A stretch of DNA of 64,000 nt, from positions 53,894,001 through 53,958,000 of the forward strand of contig CM065378.1 of NCBI GenBank assembly GCA_033060915.1, in the 5' to 3' direction. This stretch comes from Euryodendron excelsum. Lineage: Eukaryota > Streptophyta > Magnoliopsida > Ericales > Pentaphylacaceae. The notes under the pieces are model-generated. The model did not search any database, was not told the DNA's origin, and worked only from the letters and a program-made list of their open reading frames with translations. Shown piece after piece: positions 12,140 through 25,800 of the stretch. A program made the position numbers and the translations under genes. Within the stretch, counting starts at the first letter, position 1; each line of letters begins with the position of its first letter.

Positions 12140-15100
12140 ATCAGGTTTCAACCCCACTGCTACTTAAAAGCTCTCCCTACCCCCCCTCCCAAATCATGTA
12201 AGAATAGGCTAGATTCCTAACAATTGCTAAAAAATAAAGAAAAAGGGCTATCATTCAACCACATAATTTGTACAAACGTACTATATAAATTTTCTAGTTT
12301 CATTGCATAAACCTTCTTGTAATAGAACAATAAAACAATCACTTTGGGTTTTATGAATCAATTTGTATATCTAGCTATAATGCAAACAATTTTTTTTTTT
12401 CTTTTTTGGTATTATCTTTTAGGTTTTGATATATGTCGAATGCACCAATTTGGTTTTTTTTTTTTTTTTTTTGGGTTTCATATTTGTTTGACCCCATCGA
12501 CAAAAATTTCAGGAGTTGCCATTGCATGCATTTAATAGTGTAATACCCATGAAACTCCTAGTTTAAGGACACCTTTTTAATTGCGTTTTTATAAATTGGT
12601 TTGTTTTATGGCTTTCATGGTTCACTATTTTAAAACTGTGTAATGCCTTGTGATCATTATTAAACATCATCATTCTAGTGCCTAAAAATCTGTACGGCTA
12701 TACAATTTTGATTCAAAGCACTGTTTTGCAGCTTTGTGGGAAATCGTGGTTTGTGTGGGAAACAAGTCAACAAGACATGCAATGATGGCGGAGGCCCTGC
12801 AACAGACTCCCAACCTCCCATTTCAGGTAAATCTTTTTGAATTGAAATTGGCTGTGTAGCATTCCATTCACAACCAAGTTGTTAAATTGTTTCTTTGCAA
12901 TCAATGACCGTAGAGGCTCAAGTCTTTAAGATCATGAAAGTGAAAACTTAGCTCTGTAGGACTACAGTGCGACATGTGTCATACTGTCAAATAGGAGCAG
13001 CTCAGTCTGTATTGGATATGACAGCCCTCCAAACATTCCCAGAAATGTGTTGGACATGCCTCAAACATGTCCAGTGTTTTGTTTTATATAACAGAGACAC
13101 ATGTTGAGCATGCGGCAAATCTCTCTAATGGAGACTATGCATAGACTTTCTCAGATCCAATAATGATATTATGAGGGGAAGTTGTAGTGGTAATAAGTAT
13201 ACTAGCTGCCTGGCATGCAATGCACCTCAACTTAAGCTATCTTTTTCCTCCTTTTTTGCAATTGGATTTCTTATCTCATGTTTGTCATGGATCAATTGAT
13301 CTTGGGCTATCAAAGTCCTCCAAATAAATGTTATCCAATTGAAATATGCAGAGCAAAAATTTGCATTGCTGACTTCCCGGAAGAACAAATGGGAAGGCTG
13401 AGCATTCAATGTACAAAGTTTTTGAAACAGACATTGAAGCTTAGATTCAATATGTCCCACTTTATTCCATGTTGGAAGACTTCAAATGCTAGCCATATTG
13501 GTCAGTTGTTCTTTTGAGAGGTCTGACTGTGTGTTTTGCCAAAATATTTTCTGATCATGATGGCAAATTTGTAAGTCTTTTTTGTTGTACCCTATGGAAA
13601 GCAGCTTGACCAAACTAGTTAGTTTAGCAGCATTTGTCATCCCTGAGAAGATGGCCAAACATGTGTTGAACTGAACCTTCAAGAATATTTGCTGGAGCTT
13701 ATGTCAACATAGTCCAAGGCAATGGGACTTTGCTTTTTTGCAAGTTTGAGTTTGCTTATAACAATGTTCCAAATCGGTCCAGTGGATAGTCACACTTTGA
13801 AGTTGTCTATCTACGGCTTCCACCGCATGCATTGGATCTGGTTCTACTCCCATAACTTCCTGGCATGAGCAGTATTACAGACCACATGGCTGAGAAGTTA
13901 GCCACGATTCATTCAGATGTCAAGCAAAAGCTAAAGGACTCTGTTGCGAAGTACAAGGCAGCTGCAGGTACACAGCAACATAAGAAAACTTTTGCATCGG
14001 GGACATAATGAAGGTGCATCTTCGCAAGAAGAGATTTACTATGGGCTACGTATAACAAGTTGAAATAGAAGAAGATTGGTCCTATCCGCATTTTGCAAAA
14101 AATCAATGACAATGCTTATATGTTGAAATCATTGACAATGCTTATGTGGTGGACTTTCCTGAAAACTTAGCTATTTCAAAGTCCTTTAATGTTCCAGACT
14201 TGTTCAAGTATCCTGCACCTACTTCTCTTACATTACCTGTGCTGGATTCGAGGACGAGTTAGTTTAAAGGAGTGGAGGTTGATGTAGCATAGGTTGCTAA
14301 AGAAGCATTGAAAATCTGAAAGTTAGCATGTCGTTTCTGTAAAGTTTATTTTGGCTTTAATTTTTTCTAGAAGTTTCCAAATCTGAAAAGGTTTTTTTTT
14401 TTTTAGAATGTTTATTTAGGTTCCTATTATCCAAATTTCAGATTTGTTATTTTTGGCAATTGTTTCTTATTTTGTTGATGTTGTGGATTCTATTAGGTTC
14501 AGGATTAGTCTACTACAAATAATGCTGTAATCTTTCGGTGGGATTCATTCAAAAATATCATTGTGGAACAAAATCTAGACTTTTTGCCTACTAGAATGAT
14601 ATCTAGTTCTTCAGCCACGCTCTGGGTCACTTTTTTCTTTACCTTAAGCTCCCACAATCCCAGTTGGACATAGCCTACATTCTATGTTTTCTAAGCTGTC
14701 TTGCCTAAAGTTTCCTAGCTAATTCCGCTTCCCATATACCTTCACCACTTTGAACATCTTCCTTGTGGTTTGCTTTATTGGAACTTTCTTCGTAAATGAT
14801 TGGCGCACTGTATCGTTCTTAGTTAAGGTTTCTAAGATACTGGTTTTCGTTTACACTGCTCATCCTTTGCAATAATGTCCAGCTGATAGAGAAGTGACAC
14901 AACCCCTTAAAGTATACAAGAGAACCCTTATTTGGTGCAAGATTAAACCATGTTCCACTTGGGAATTCTACTACTGCTACACTTAAGTACAGACATGAGA
15001 GTGTTTTTGTGATTTTAATAGTTTTGAGAAGGTATTTTCATAATATTTCCTTATTGTAGAAGGCTTCATGCTTTGCCTCTAAGTTAACCTTCTTATTTGA

Positions 15101-18100
15101 CATGTGCTTGCTCAATCTCTTTGGTTGTCAACAAGTTGTCATGTGCTTGTTTCACATAATTGGTTGTCGACGAGTTGTCTTTGATTTGTCTCATACCCAT
15201 AGATATTAATACCGTTCTGTACCGGCCTGTGCTGGCTAATACAAACCGGTTTGGCATAAAAATGGAACAAGGAAGAGCATGTTCCGTGCCAGTGAACTTT
15301 CCGGCCAATACCAGTGTTTTTGGCTATTTTCTGACTGTCTCGTGCATTCCAGACTACCAGACTTTACCAGTATTCAAATTTTAAATCATTACTTTCTCCA
15401 CTAGTTGTCAGAGACCTCCCCTCCTTGCATTGAATGCATTACACTTCTCTGCCTGCGCCCTTCTTACACTCATTTAATGTAAAGCACACTCCCTCTCACT
15501 CATACTCTCTCTCTCTCTCTATATATATATACACATATACATATTTGTATGTATATATAATGAACTACTCCATATAAGAGTCATTTCCACATATGCATAT
15601 ATACCCACTTCTTATCTTTTTATTTATTTATTATCAAGTAATTTATTTTTTATCATAATTTATAAGAATTATAAATAATATCCCTAAGTTTATTTGAGAG
15701 TATAATATTTGGTGTTAAATAATTCTTGAATATCAAGTAATGTCATTTATATGCATTCAATTTTATGAAATACTATACTTATTTCATAAATAATATTTAT
15801 AATGCAAAATCTGAAACGGTACGACGAAACATACCGGTACCGGTACGTACCATACCAATAATAAAAACGGTATGTTGATTGGTACGGGATTGACAACTAT
15901 GCTCCTACCATGTTCCTTAAAACCTCCTTTCCAAGTTATAAGTGGGGTTGTTGTTCCCTGTGCTACATAGACTTGTGAGACTCCCAAGTAAACTTGTTCA
16001 AGAAGAGAAGAGTAACTCTTCTTGCTCTAGGGAGTGAGACACCTCAGCTCACTTGCTCTGGTTTTTGCAGTTGCGATTGGGTAGGAGGGTTTTGAGTTTT
16101 TTGAGTGGGTTGGGGGACGGCCCCAACCCCAAGTAATTGGAACAAAAGCTTGTTGAGTTGAGGTGTATCTTACATTTCGGCACACTTATTTTGCATTTCT
16201 TCCTCCCATCAACATATTACTTGGTTCTAAATTGTGATTTGTATCTTTCCCCGCTCTTTTTTGGAAAAGATCAACCACAATCCTTAAGTTTTAAGGACTT
16301 TGCTGCATCATTGGGTCTGCCTCTTTTACCAATGAATGGTGAAGTTAAGATTTCAGCCTTTTCTTGCCTCTCTCGTTTGACATTCCAACCTTTTGTAACC
16401 AACCAGGACAAATTGGGTTACCAATAGGCATAGAAATGGCTCAGACCATATGCATCATCTGATGAAAGAGGTAGATTTCTTATAAATAAGTGTAGTGGAT
16501 GGATGCATTCAAATGTTGTAGAACCACTGTTGTGGCTTTGTTTGGAAAGAATTTCCATGAGTATTGTAGAAAGAATATAAGATATGAAAAAAGGAGTTCT
16601 CTTTCTACAGCAGTAAAGATGATGTTGGTTGAGCTTCAGCTTCCAACCTTCGCACTAGTTGGTGTAGAAATTTAGTTAAACTAGTAATAATTGTATGTTT
16701 CTCTGATACCCAAGAAAAAAAAAAAATTGTATATTTCTCTCATGTGATATAAATGTACCTATAACTGCCTGTGTCCTATTTAGTATGATTTTCTGTGTAA
16801 GCTGTGTCCATTCCTTATAGAATATGATTATAAAAGTTAAGTCCTAGTTGAGCCTGATTATTTTTGTTTAGGAGGACCATTATTCTGGAAACGTTTTTGG
16901 TCTCTCTCTCTTGTTTAAATTTTTTTTTTTATTTTTTATCTTATGATGCTCTTTATTTGTTTATTTTTTGTAGCACAAAACCTAGGCGGAAAGAGAAAGT
17001 ACTCTGGGAGACTACTTATAAGTACATCTGCTACTGTGGGTGCACTACTTTTGGTGGCATTGATGTGTTTTTGGGGTTGTTTTCTTTATAAGAAACTTGG
17101 TAAAAATGATGGTAGAGGTCTCGCAATGGATGTCAGTGGAGGTGATTATCTCATCACTACTGCATGATTTATAATTTGAAAGCATTTTTAGCTGTTTAAT
17201 TTCAGTTACATCTCTGTGCTTGTGTATTTCTAAAATTAAATCATATAGATTTACGAAGTCTCATTGCTTCAGGCGCATCAATTGTGATGTTTCATGGAGA
17301 CTTGCCGTATTCCTCAAAGGATATCATTAAGAAATTGGAGACTTTAAATGAGGACCACATAATTGGTTCAGGGGGATTTGGGACTGTATACAGGCTTGCA
17401 ATGGATGATGGTAATGTATTTGCTTTGAAAAGAATTGTCAAGATGAATGAGGGATTTGATCGTTTTTTTGAGAGGGAGCTTGAGATTCTTGGAAGCATAA
17501 AGCACCGTTACCTAGTGAATTTGCGAGGATATTGCAATTCTTCAACATCAAAACTGTTAATCTATGATTACTTACCTGGTGGTAGCCTAGATGAAGCTCT
17601 TCATGGTGAGATCTGTTTTTTTTCATGTGCTTGCATTTATTATGCACGAGACCTTCTTGTTTGAGGGGATAGGCACATGTATATACATATTTTTATCTTG
17701 AGCATACACAATGTTTTATTTCTTTTATGTTTTAGAGGAGCATGGAACTTATGGGTCTCGTAGGCATGTTAGCCATCTCCAAGAAATTAGATTCATGAAG
17801 CTAATAGAACACATCTATGGCCAATCAGAGAATTACATTTATAAGCTACACATTGGAGACCATTTTATTGAAGGAGGCCAAGACCATTCTGAGTTGTTAA
17901 ATCAAGCTTCCATGTACCCTGCCACTGTTCTTTCTTTGAAAATTCTAAAATTGAAGTTTCGAATTCTTTAATTATTTTGCCTCATCCATATTCTATATGA
18001 ATTATGTTTAGCGTTCTCATCTTTTATCCCGTAAATGGATTTACCTAAGGTTATTTCCTGCTATCCGATTGTCTTGTAAGGGAGTAGAGAGCATGTATGT

Positions 18101-21100
18101 TTTGGCACAATTTTGGGAACACTTGTATCTTCACCAAAACAGCATTCAAGGAGACCGAGTCCATAAAGTTTTAACATCTGCAGTATTTATGGGAAACTCT
18201 TAGGTAGCATTTGGATAAGATAGATTTGACATTGAAGGACTTGAGTTTTGAGTTTATGAGTGTATAGGAGGTTGGCTATTGGAGTTCAGTTAAGAGACCT
18301 AATAGAGGATACAGGTAGGGGAGAGATATTTTATTAGGGTCATTTTGTAACTGGAATCCTTCTTGGCATTGATTTCACATAACTCCATTCAACTTGTCAC
18401 TTCAAATCCACCAGGTGAGGTTCTCAAATCTACCCATCAAGTTTAATTTCTTCAAGGGTATAGCTTAGTTATAGACTTAAATAGCTTGGATTTGGTCAAA
18501 ATCTAAGTCATACTTCTGAAGTAATTAATTTTAGAACCATTCTTTTCAAACCCATAGATCCAAATGCAACCTCATGAGTGATTTCTTACAGACTTCGTAG
18601 ATTTTTCCTGGTTTACTTCTTCCTCTTGTATCATTTTTACCTGTAACTTTCCAACTATTTTGTTTACAGATGTATTTATAGAAAGCATTATGTATGCATT
18701 GGAAAAATGAAAGGGGTTTTGTATTTACCTCCCTGTTTCGACATAACTTTCTAGCACCGTATGGACTAGTTTTACCCTTATGTTGGAGTTTGTCTTAAAC
18801 ATTGACATAATACTTTTGACTGATTTTTTATTTGATTCGAGGAAAGAATGTTTTGCTTGAGTTGCTTGACTAATTAATTGCATGTGTCATCGGATATGTC
18901 TGTATGAAATTTCTAGTATGAGGATGAAGTTGGAAAACAGAAACATTGTTGATTATTTTGATGAGTAAAAAGAAAGGGTTGGGGTTGCATGCAAGTTCCA
19001 CCTAGTACCAAAAGTTTAGAAATGGAGCTCTTTCCAGTAAATCAGACATGGTTGAAGCCCAAGCATTATGTATGCATTGGAAAAATGAAAGGGGTTTTGT
19101 ATTTACCTCCCTGTTTCGACATAACTTTCTAGCACCGTATGGACTAGTTTTACCCTTATGTTGGAGGTTGTCTTAAACATTGACATAATACTTTTGACTG
19201 ATTTTTTATTTGATTTGAGAAAATAATGTTTTGCTTGAGTTGCTTGACTAATTAATTGCATGTGTCATCAGATATGTCTGTAGGAAATTTCTAGTATAAG
19301 GATGAAGTTGGAAAACAGAAACATTGTTGATTATTTTGATGAGTAAAAAGAAAGGGTTGGGGTTGCATGGAAGTTTCACCTAGTACCAAAAGTTTAGAAA
19401 TGGAGCTCTTTCCAGTAAATCAGACATGGTTGAAGTCCAAGCTAATTTGTTGCTACACTGGTACTTGTCTGTAAATGTTCAAACTACGTTCTGTAAAACC
19501 TGCTTCTTATGCTCCTCTCTTTGGCCCAAAAATGAGTAGTCCTTTACTCCCTTTGACAGCTTGACTTGCATTAAACAGTTTAGTAATTTCTTTAATTCCA
19601 CAAAGCATCCTAGAATGAACTCACCTAATTGGGATGGAGATATCGAATCTACTCGGAGCTGTCCTAGAATGCATTTGTTTTGATGGATCAAAACCATGCA
19701 TACAATGGATGTTCTTACTCTTGTTAAATTTAAGCCACATTGAATGTGAATGTTATTTCCCATGATTTGCATATAAGTTGCTATTTTGAGCAACTACCTT
19801 TTGTATGATTTGCTAATTCAGTCTAAAGTCTGTTGTGTATAACTAGCCAGCCAGACTAAGATTGCAGATATACTCTGGTGTTGCAAAGATTTTGTATTTA
19901 TTTGTTGCAGTTCCCTTTGAATTGAGTAAACTATAGTCTTGCAAGGGCAACTGGAGCATGCATATTGGAAAAAGAGAATAAGCTACAGTATCTACTCCTA
20001 TCTAACTTGTATTTTATATTTTCTTATCCCTCTTTGAGGGCAACTGGAGCATGCATCTTGGAAAAAGAAAATAAGCTCCAGTATCGACTTCTATCAAGCT
20101 TATTTCATATTTTCTTATTCCTCTTTGATAAGTATGACTCACTGACCCATGTCCCTAGGGGACAGGAATCAAAAAAATTATCTTTTGCATTTCTTTTATG
20201 AAAAATAAAGCAGTTGGAGCATATTCTTTGAAACCCAAAAATTGGTATTTGGCACTTCCATTCTTAGCAAGCCTTTTTTTTTTTTTTTTTATAGATGCCA
20301 AATCATTGTTGGTATTAGTATTTTGGACTATAAAAATCTTGTTACATATGCACGTATGCCTATATATATAATACATACTAGGGATCCAAGAAGCATGGAC
20401 ACTTTTAAAAAGGTGCTATATCCATATCGGACACATATCTAATACTGACACTCGTCGGATACTCCACAACACGTGTTGGACACGCATCCATTTGTGTGTT
20501 TTTCTTTAAATTTAACTAGAATCGGACACTTCGAGGGACACGTGTGTCCATTACTTGGGGATCTAATGGTAAAACAAAAACAATGTGAATTTTTACTTAT
20601 TAAATTGTAAACTTGTTTTCGTCTTGTTTGATTGGAAATAATGTTTAAATTATGGATTGAATAGTGTTTTTCATTTGAATTATTGTTATTCTTTTGATAA
20701 TTTTGGTGGTTGGTGGATGTTATATTCATATACGTAGTCAATAAAAATATATTTGTATATATTTTTTCTCATATCCCCGCCGTATCCGTGTCCTCATTTT
20801 TTGAAAATCGCCGTATCCCTTATATGTATCTTCGAAAAGTTAAGAATTGATTGTCAGTTATTCAAGCTTTGACTGTGTGGATGGAAATCCTGCCCGTCGC
20901 ATTAGGTGGTTCTCTAGGTTGATTTGAATGAATCTTTTTATTCTTCTTGTGGACAATTATATTAAAATACATTGTCTAGTTTTCAATGAAGATGTGCTGC
21001 TATTATCTTATACATTTAATAAGTGATCATGAGGTATCATTCAGATTTTATAGGCTATTCCCGATCTGCCAAAAAGTCATATTACAAATATCTGATGCTC

Positions 21101-22763
21101 TCAGTGTTCTTTGGATTCTAGATTGGCTAAAAAAATATTATACATCTTTTGAAACTGTTTGATTCAAGTGATACCTATTGGATTTTTTTATTATTTATTT
21201 ATCAGTTATAAAAGAGTTGTATTAAATGCCTAGTGGAATATATGATATGTGGTTTTGAGATATGTAACTTTCACTACCTATGGCTTTTCTCTTTTCAATA
21301 TTGCAACACTACAGACGATAAATTTGATGCATGAATATATGGAAAACATTGTTGTGTTCTGATGCTATTCGCAGAAAGATCGGAGCAACTAGACTGGGAT
21401 ACACGGCTAAATATCATCGTGGGAGCTGCAAAAGGACTGGCCTACTTACACCACGATTGTTCCCCTCGAATTATACACCGTGACATAAAGTCAAGTAACA
21501 TTTTGCTGGATGGCAATTTGGAGGCTCGAGTTTCTGACTTTGGACTAGCCAAATTATTGGAGGATGAGGAATCTCACATTACAACTATCGTTGCTGGAAC
21601 ATTTGGTTATCTGGCTCCAGGTAGGTAATGTAAATTACAGATGCCACTCAAATTTTATTATTGAGATTGTTGAGTGGGGAAAACTACTTGTGATTGCGTG
21701 AAATCACACAAACAGTTTCTGCTGTTGGTTTAAAATTGGTATAGTTGCACTCTCCTACAAGCATTGGTCCAAAACTGTTGCAGGGCAGTGTGGTAGGGGG
21801 GTTTGAGGGTGATTTTAATTTGTTTTTAGGTGGCAGAAAGAGTGGTAAAATATATTATTTCAGGGTTTCTGTGGGGGTAACAAGGAGCAAGGTTCTGAGG
21901 TAGTATTAAGTTAATGAACAATGTAAAGGGGCTGTTCTGGGTGCTGTCACCAGTACCCGAGAACACTAACTTTGTCGAATTTGGTTCTTTTGATGTGCAA
22001 TAGTGGTGTAATCAGAGGAGGAATGGGTTAGGCATCTCAATGGACATATGAAGGTAAAACAAAGGTTGAATAGATTTGGTCGTGAGCATTGAAAGCATTA
22101 AAATTGTAGGGAATTAGGAGAAGACGAATAGGAAATTTTAGGACGCATAGGGTGATGGTTGCATCACACAATCCCAAAGAGGGTTGAAAAGCTAATTCAC
22201 TAAAATGATCTCTCTGTTGAAGTAGAAGTATTATGTGACTTTACTTGACTTGGACTCCTTATTTGAAACCTGACTTCCACTTCTGAAACATTTTTAACTC
22301 AACCAAAAAACTTTCATAGAGATTGTAAAGTTGACCACTACTGCTCATCTTTAGGAAATTTTGAAATTATGATAATACCCTTGTAAATACATATTAAAAC
22401 AGGAAAGGTAAGCTAGATAACATAATGATAAAATAGGACTCGACGGAAACCCAAGTTCAACTATAGAAGGTCGTAAGTGGGCCCTGAATCGAGATGGACA
22501 ATTTTTAAAATTTTCTGTTTCTTTAAATTCACTTTTTCTTAAGTTCTAATGGAAGAGCCATTGGTTATGATGGTGACCTATGTCAATTTTGGTATAGTTG
22601 CAAAAAGTTCACTCCCATGCTAACTAATTAATATAATGAACCTGGCTAGGTGAATCCAATGTTGGGGTTTATTTCAAGAAATTGACTTGGGAAAACTGAT
22701 TATAATAATAATTAAAGAATTTGAGATAGTTTAACTGCATGTGCTTTGAACAAGAAATGAATA

Positions 22764-22823
<60 letters not shown>

Positions 22824-25800
22824 AACAAGTCTATTAGGAGTTTATTGTAACTAGGCAACTGATTTAGCCCCATATCTCATATAGTGGGTGCCTTCTGGAT
22901 TTAAGAGACTGAACAATGTAGTCACTTTTAGTAGTTACTATCTAAGAAGAATGGACATTGGCATGGTACGGACACGGGACACGGCAATTTTTTAAAAAGG
23001 AGGATACGAACATGTCGGGGATATGACAAAAAGTATTTTCTTATGTATTTTATTAGCTATTTATATGGATGCAACATTCACAAACTACCCAAAACATGGA
23101 AAATAATACTAATTCAACATGAAAAACACATTAAATAAATAATTTAATCATCATTTAACATAAAACATAATGGAAACATGTTTACAGTTTAAACTTGCAA
23201 TGTGTTTCATGTGTGTCTTAGTGATGGATACATGTCTCTAGTGTATCCATTGAAAAATAAGTAAATAAAAATTCAGGACACACTATTGGCGTGTTTGAAG
23301 AGTGTGTCCAATATGGATACGGCACCCTCTTAAAATTGTCCGTGCTTGGTCTCTATAGTACATTTGTGCTACTTTTGGCATAAAATAGTGAGGGGTGTCC
23401 CCCAAAAATTGCCGTCTTCAAATTGACTGCCTATAATTATTCAATTGAACTTGAGAAGCATCAGGCATGTGGGGGCACTGGCCTGACTGTTCTATTTGTA
23501 ATGCTGTTTATAGCTACTGTGATTTTGGGATAAGCGTCCAAAGTCATCTATCCTGAATTGCTGTGTATTACTCTGTTGCCAGAATATATGCAAAGTGGTA
23601 GAGCAACAGAAAAGACTGATGTGTATAGTTTCGGGGTTCTGATGCTTGAAGTAGTGAGTGGAAAGCGACCCACTGATGCGTCATTTATTGAGAAGGGCTT
23701 CAACATTGTTGGCTGGGTATGTTTCTTCCTTACACCTGTTTACACTGCTTCCATTTATAAGTAATTATAACTTCCTAATTATCTTCTTGTGGATTGTTTG
23801 TAGTGATTTTATATTGCAAATTTTCTTAAGTTTACTCAGATATATCTTCAAGATATCATGTGCGAAGATTACCAAGAGCAAAATGTTTTATTAGAGTAGT
23901 CTTATCCAGTTAATGATGTAAAAATGTCCTAGGCCTTTTTATTTTTCCAAGTTAGTTTATTTACTGTCACTTAAGCAGTTAGAGGTCATTGCTTTCTATA
24001 GGTAAAACCTGGGCTCTCAAGCGTGAGACATGGATTGAAGCCTTAGTATAGGCACCTAAGAAGCATAGACGCTTCTAAGAAGGCGCCATATCCGTGTCGG
24101 ACACGTATTGGACACAGACACTCGTCTGGCACTTCTCGACACATGTTAGACACACCTCTAAACATGTCTTATTTTTACAGTTTTTAGAGACAAACACGCT
24201 TCGGATATTTGCAAGGCATGTATCTATCACTTTGAGACACATGAAACATATTGTAAGTTTGAAGAAAATAACATGGAATCCAATAATAAAACAAAAACAA
24301 TGTAGATTTATGCCTATCAAATTGTAAGCTTGTTCAGCTTGTTCTATGATAAATAGAATTTAAATTATGGATTGAATGGTGATTTTCATGTTAAATTAGT
24401 ATTATTTATTATTTTTTTTTTTGATGTTTTGTGGATGTTACATTCATATACATAGCAAATAATATCATACAACAATATATAATTGTTATTATATCTCCAT
24501 CTTTTTTTCTCCGTTTCCTCATTTGCAAAAATTATTTCGTCCCATACCGTACCCATGTTTGTGTATATGCTTCTTAGTTAGGCAATATTGGCAAATAATG
24601 CCAAAAATAGTTCCTTTACCTAAAACATAATATTTATGGTCATGTGGTTTTTTACAAATCGGAGAATTTGTATCTAAATTGGCAACCTAAAAAATATTAG
24701 GAGAAGACTCATAGCTTGTAGCTTCTTGGCTCATAGCTTGTAGCTTCTTGGGATGTATGGAAGTTCCAAGCTTGAAAAGGAAACTGTTATAAGTGAGGCA
24801 AAGAGGCACGCTACTGGGAAGGGTGATCTGTGAATAGATTTACATCATTATGCACAAAACCTTCAAGGGTTATTCTGTAATTGATCCCTATTGCACTTTA
24901 CATTACAGGATTTTATTTTATTATTTGGCTTTTAAAAAAAAAAAGGGGATTGGCCCCTCTGGTTGGTTCCTGGCCCTCTTCTCTCCTTTTTCTTTCATAC
25001 CTACCTACCTATGGTAGAAAACTACCATAGAAATGAATTATTTTCATTGCTTCTGCCAGTAGATGTCAAACCCTTTTTGAGATCCGCCCTGAGACTAGGG
25101 TTGTATAATTCCAACTTGGCATCTTTTTAGGATTGCATTTCTCAAGGAATGTTCTTACTATTCCATTTTTAAGAAATTCTAAAAGGAAATGAGACACCTA
25201 AGAATTCATATTATGTTCAACTTTTATAATTTTATTCTTAATTTCAGTTTTGAAGTCATTTATCATTGTTCCTTTGGTTGCCCTAAACCAACCAAGACCA
25301 TCGGCTAACATCTCACTCTGTGCAACCCCTTGAAGGATAGGGGCGCAATGCATTTTTTGGTTTTTGTGAAGAGATATACATAGTGCTCCTTCTAAGGTTG
25401 CTTTTTTTGCTTGGATGGCGGTTCATGGGAAGATACCAACCATTTATAATCTATTAAGAGGAGACAGATTCATGTAAACTAGTGTTACTTGTGCAAGTAG
25501 GATGGGGAGTCAATTAGTCCCTTCTTGCAGCATTCGGTAGCTAGAGAGTTTTGGCTCCTGATCCTCAGACATTTTGGGATGGAGTGGGTCTTCCCCTGCA
25601 GTACTGGGATCTCATGGCATCTCAGAGGAGTGTAGAGTAAGTAAGAGAAAGAAAAAGGCATGGTTTTTGGTGCCTCATGTTTTGATGTGGATCATCTGGT
25701 GTGGCACAATCGGAGGTCTTTTGAGGGGGGAAAAAAGAATATTTTCTCCTAATATTTTTGAGGTTGCCAATTTAGAAAGGAGATTTATAGCTCTTCTACA

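Larger units (their letters stand above)
12827..16973 (+). other. FEI-like intron 8 (4.1 kb)
   Basis: Holds a decayed gypsy integrase (13260-14290) and a GTACCGG-rich inverted-repeat element (about 15199-15905). A (CT)n(TA)n stretch lies at 15504-15530. Nothing else is recognisable. Confidence 0.8.
17606..21374 (+). other. FEI-like intron 10 (3.8 kb)
   Basis: Holds an open frame after a plausible acceptor (17736-17971), a 378-bp tandem duplication (18683-19438), a 93-bp tandem duplication (19945-20130) and one copy of the GACACG MITE-like family (20380-20832). Confidence 0.8.
21621..23582 (+). other. FEI-like intron 11 (2.0 kb)
   Basis: Holds a (GA)n microsatellite (22769-22820) and a copy of the GACACG element (22943-23362). 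Otherwise it is featureless AT-rich sequence. Confidence 0.8.

Noticed and set aside
17292..17647. Antisense ORFs within the kinase exon
   Set aside because: Shadow frames of a strongly conserved kinase exon.
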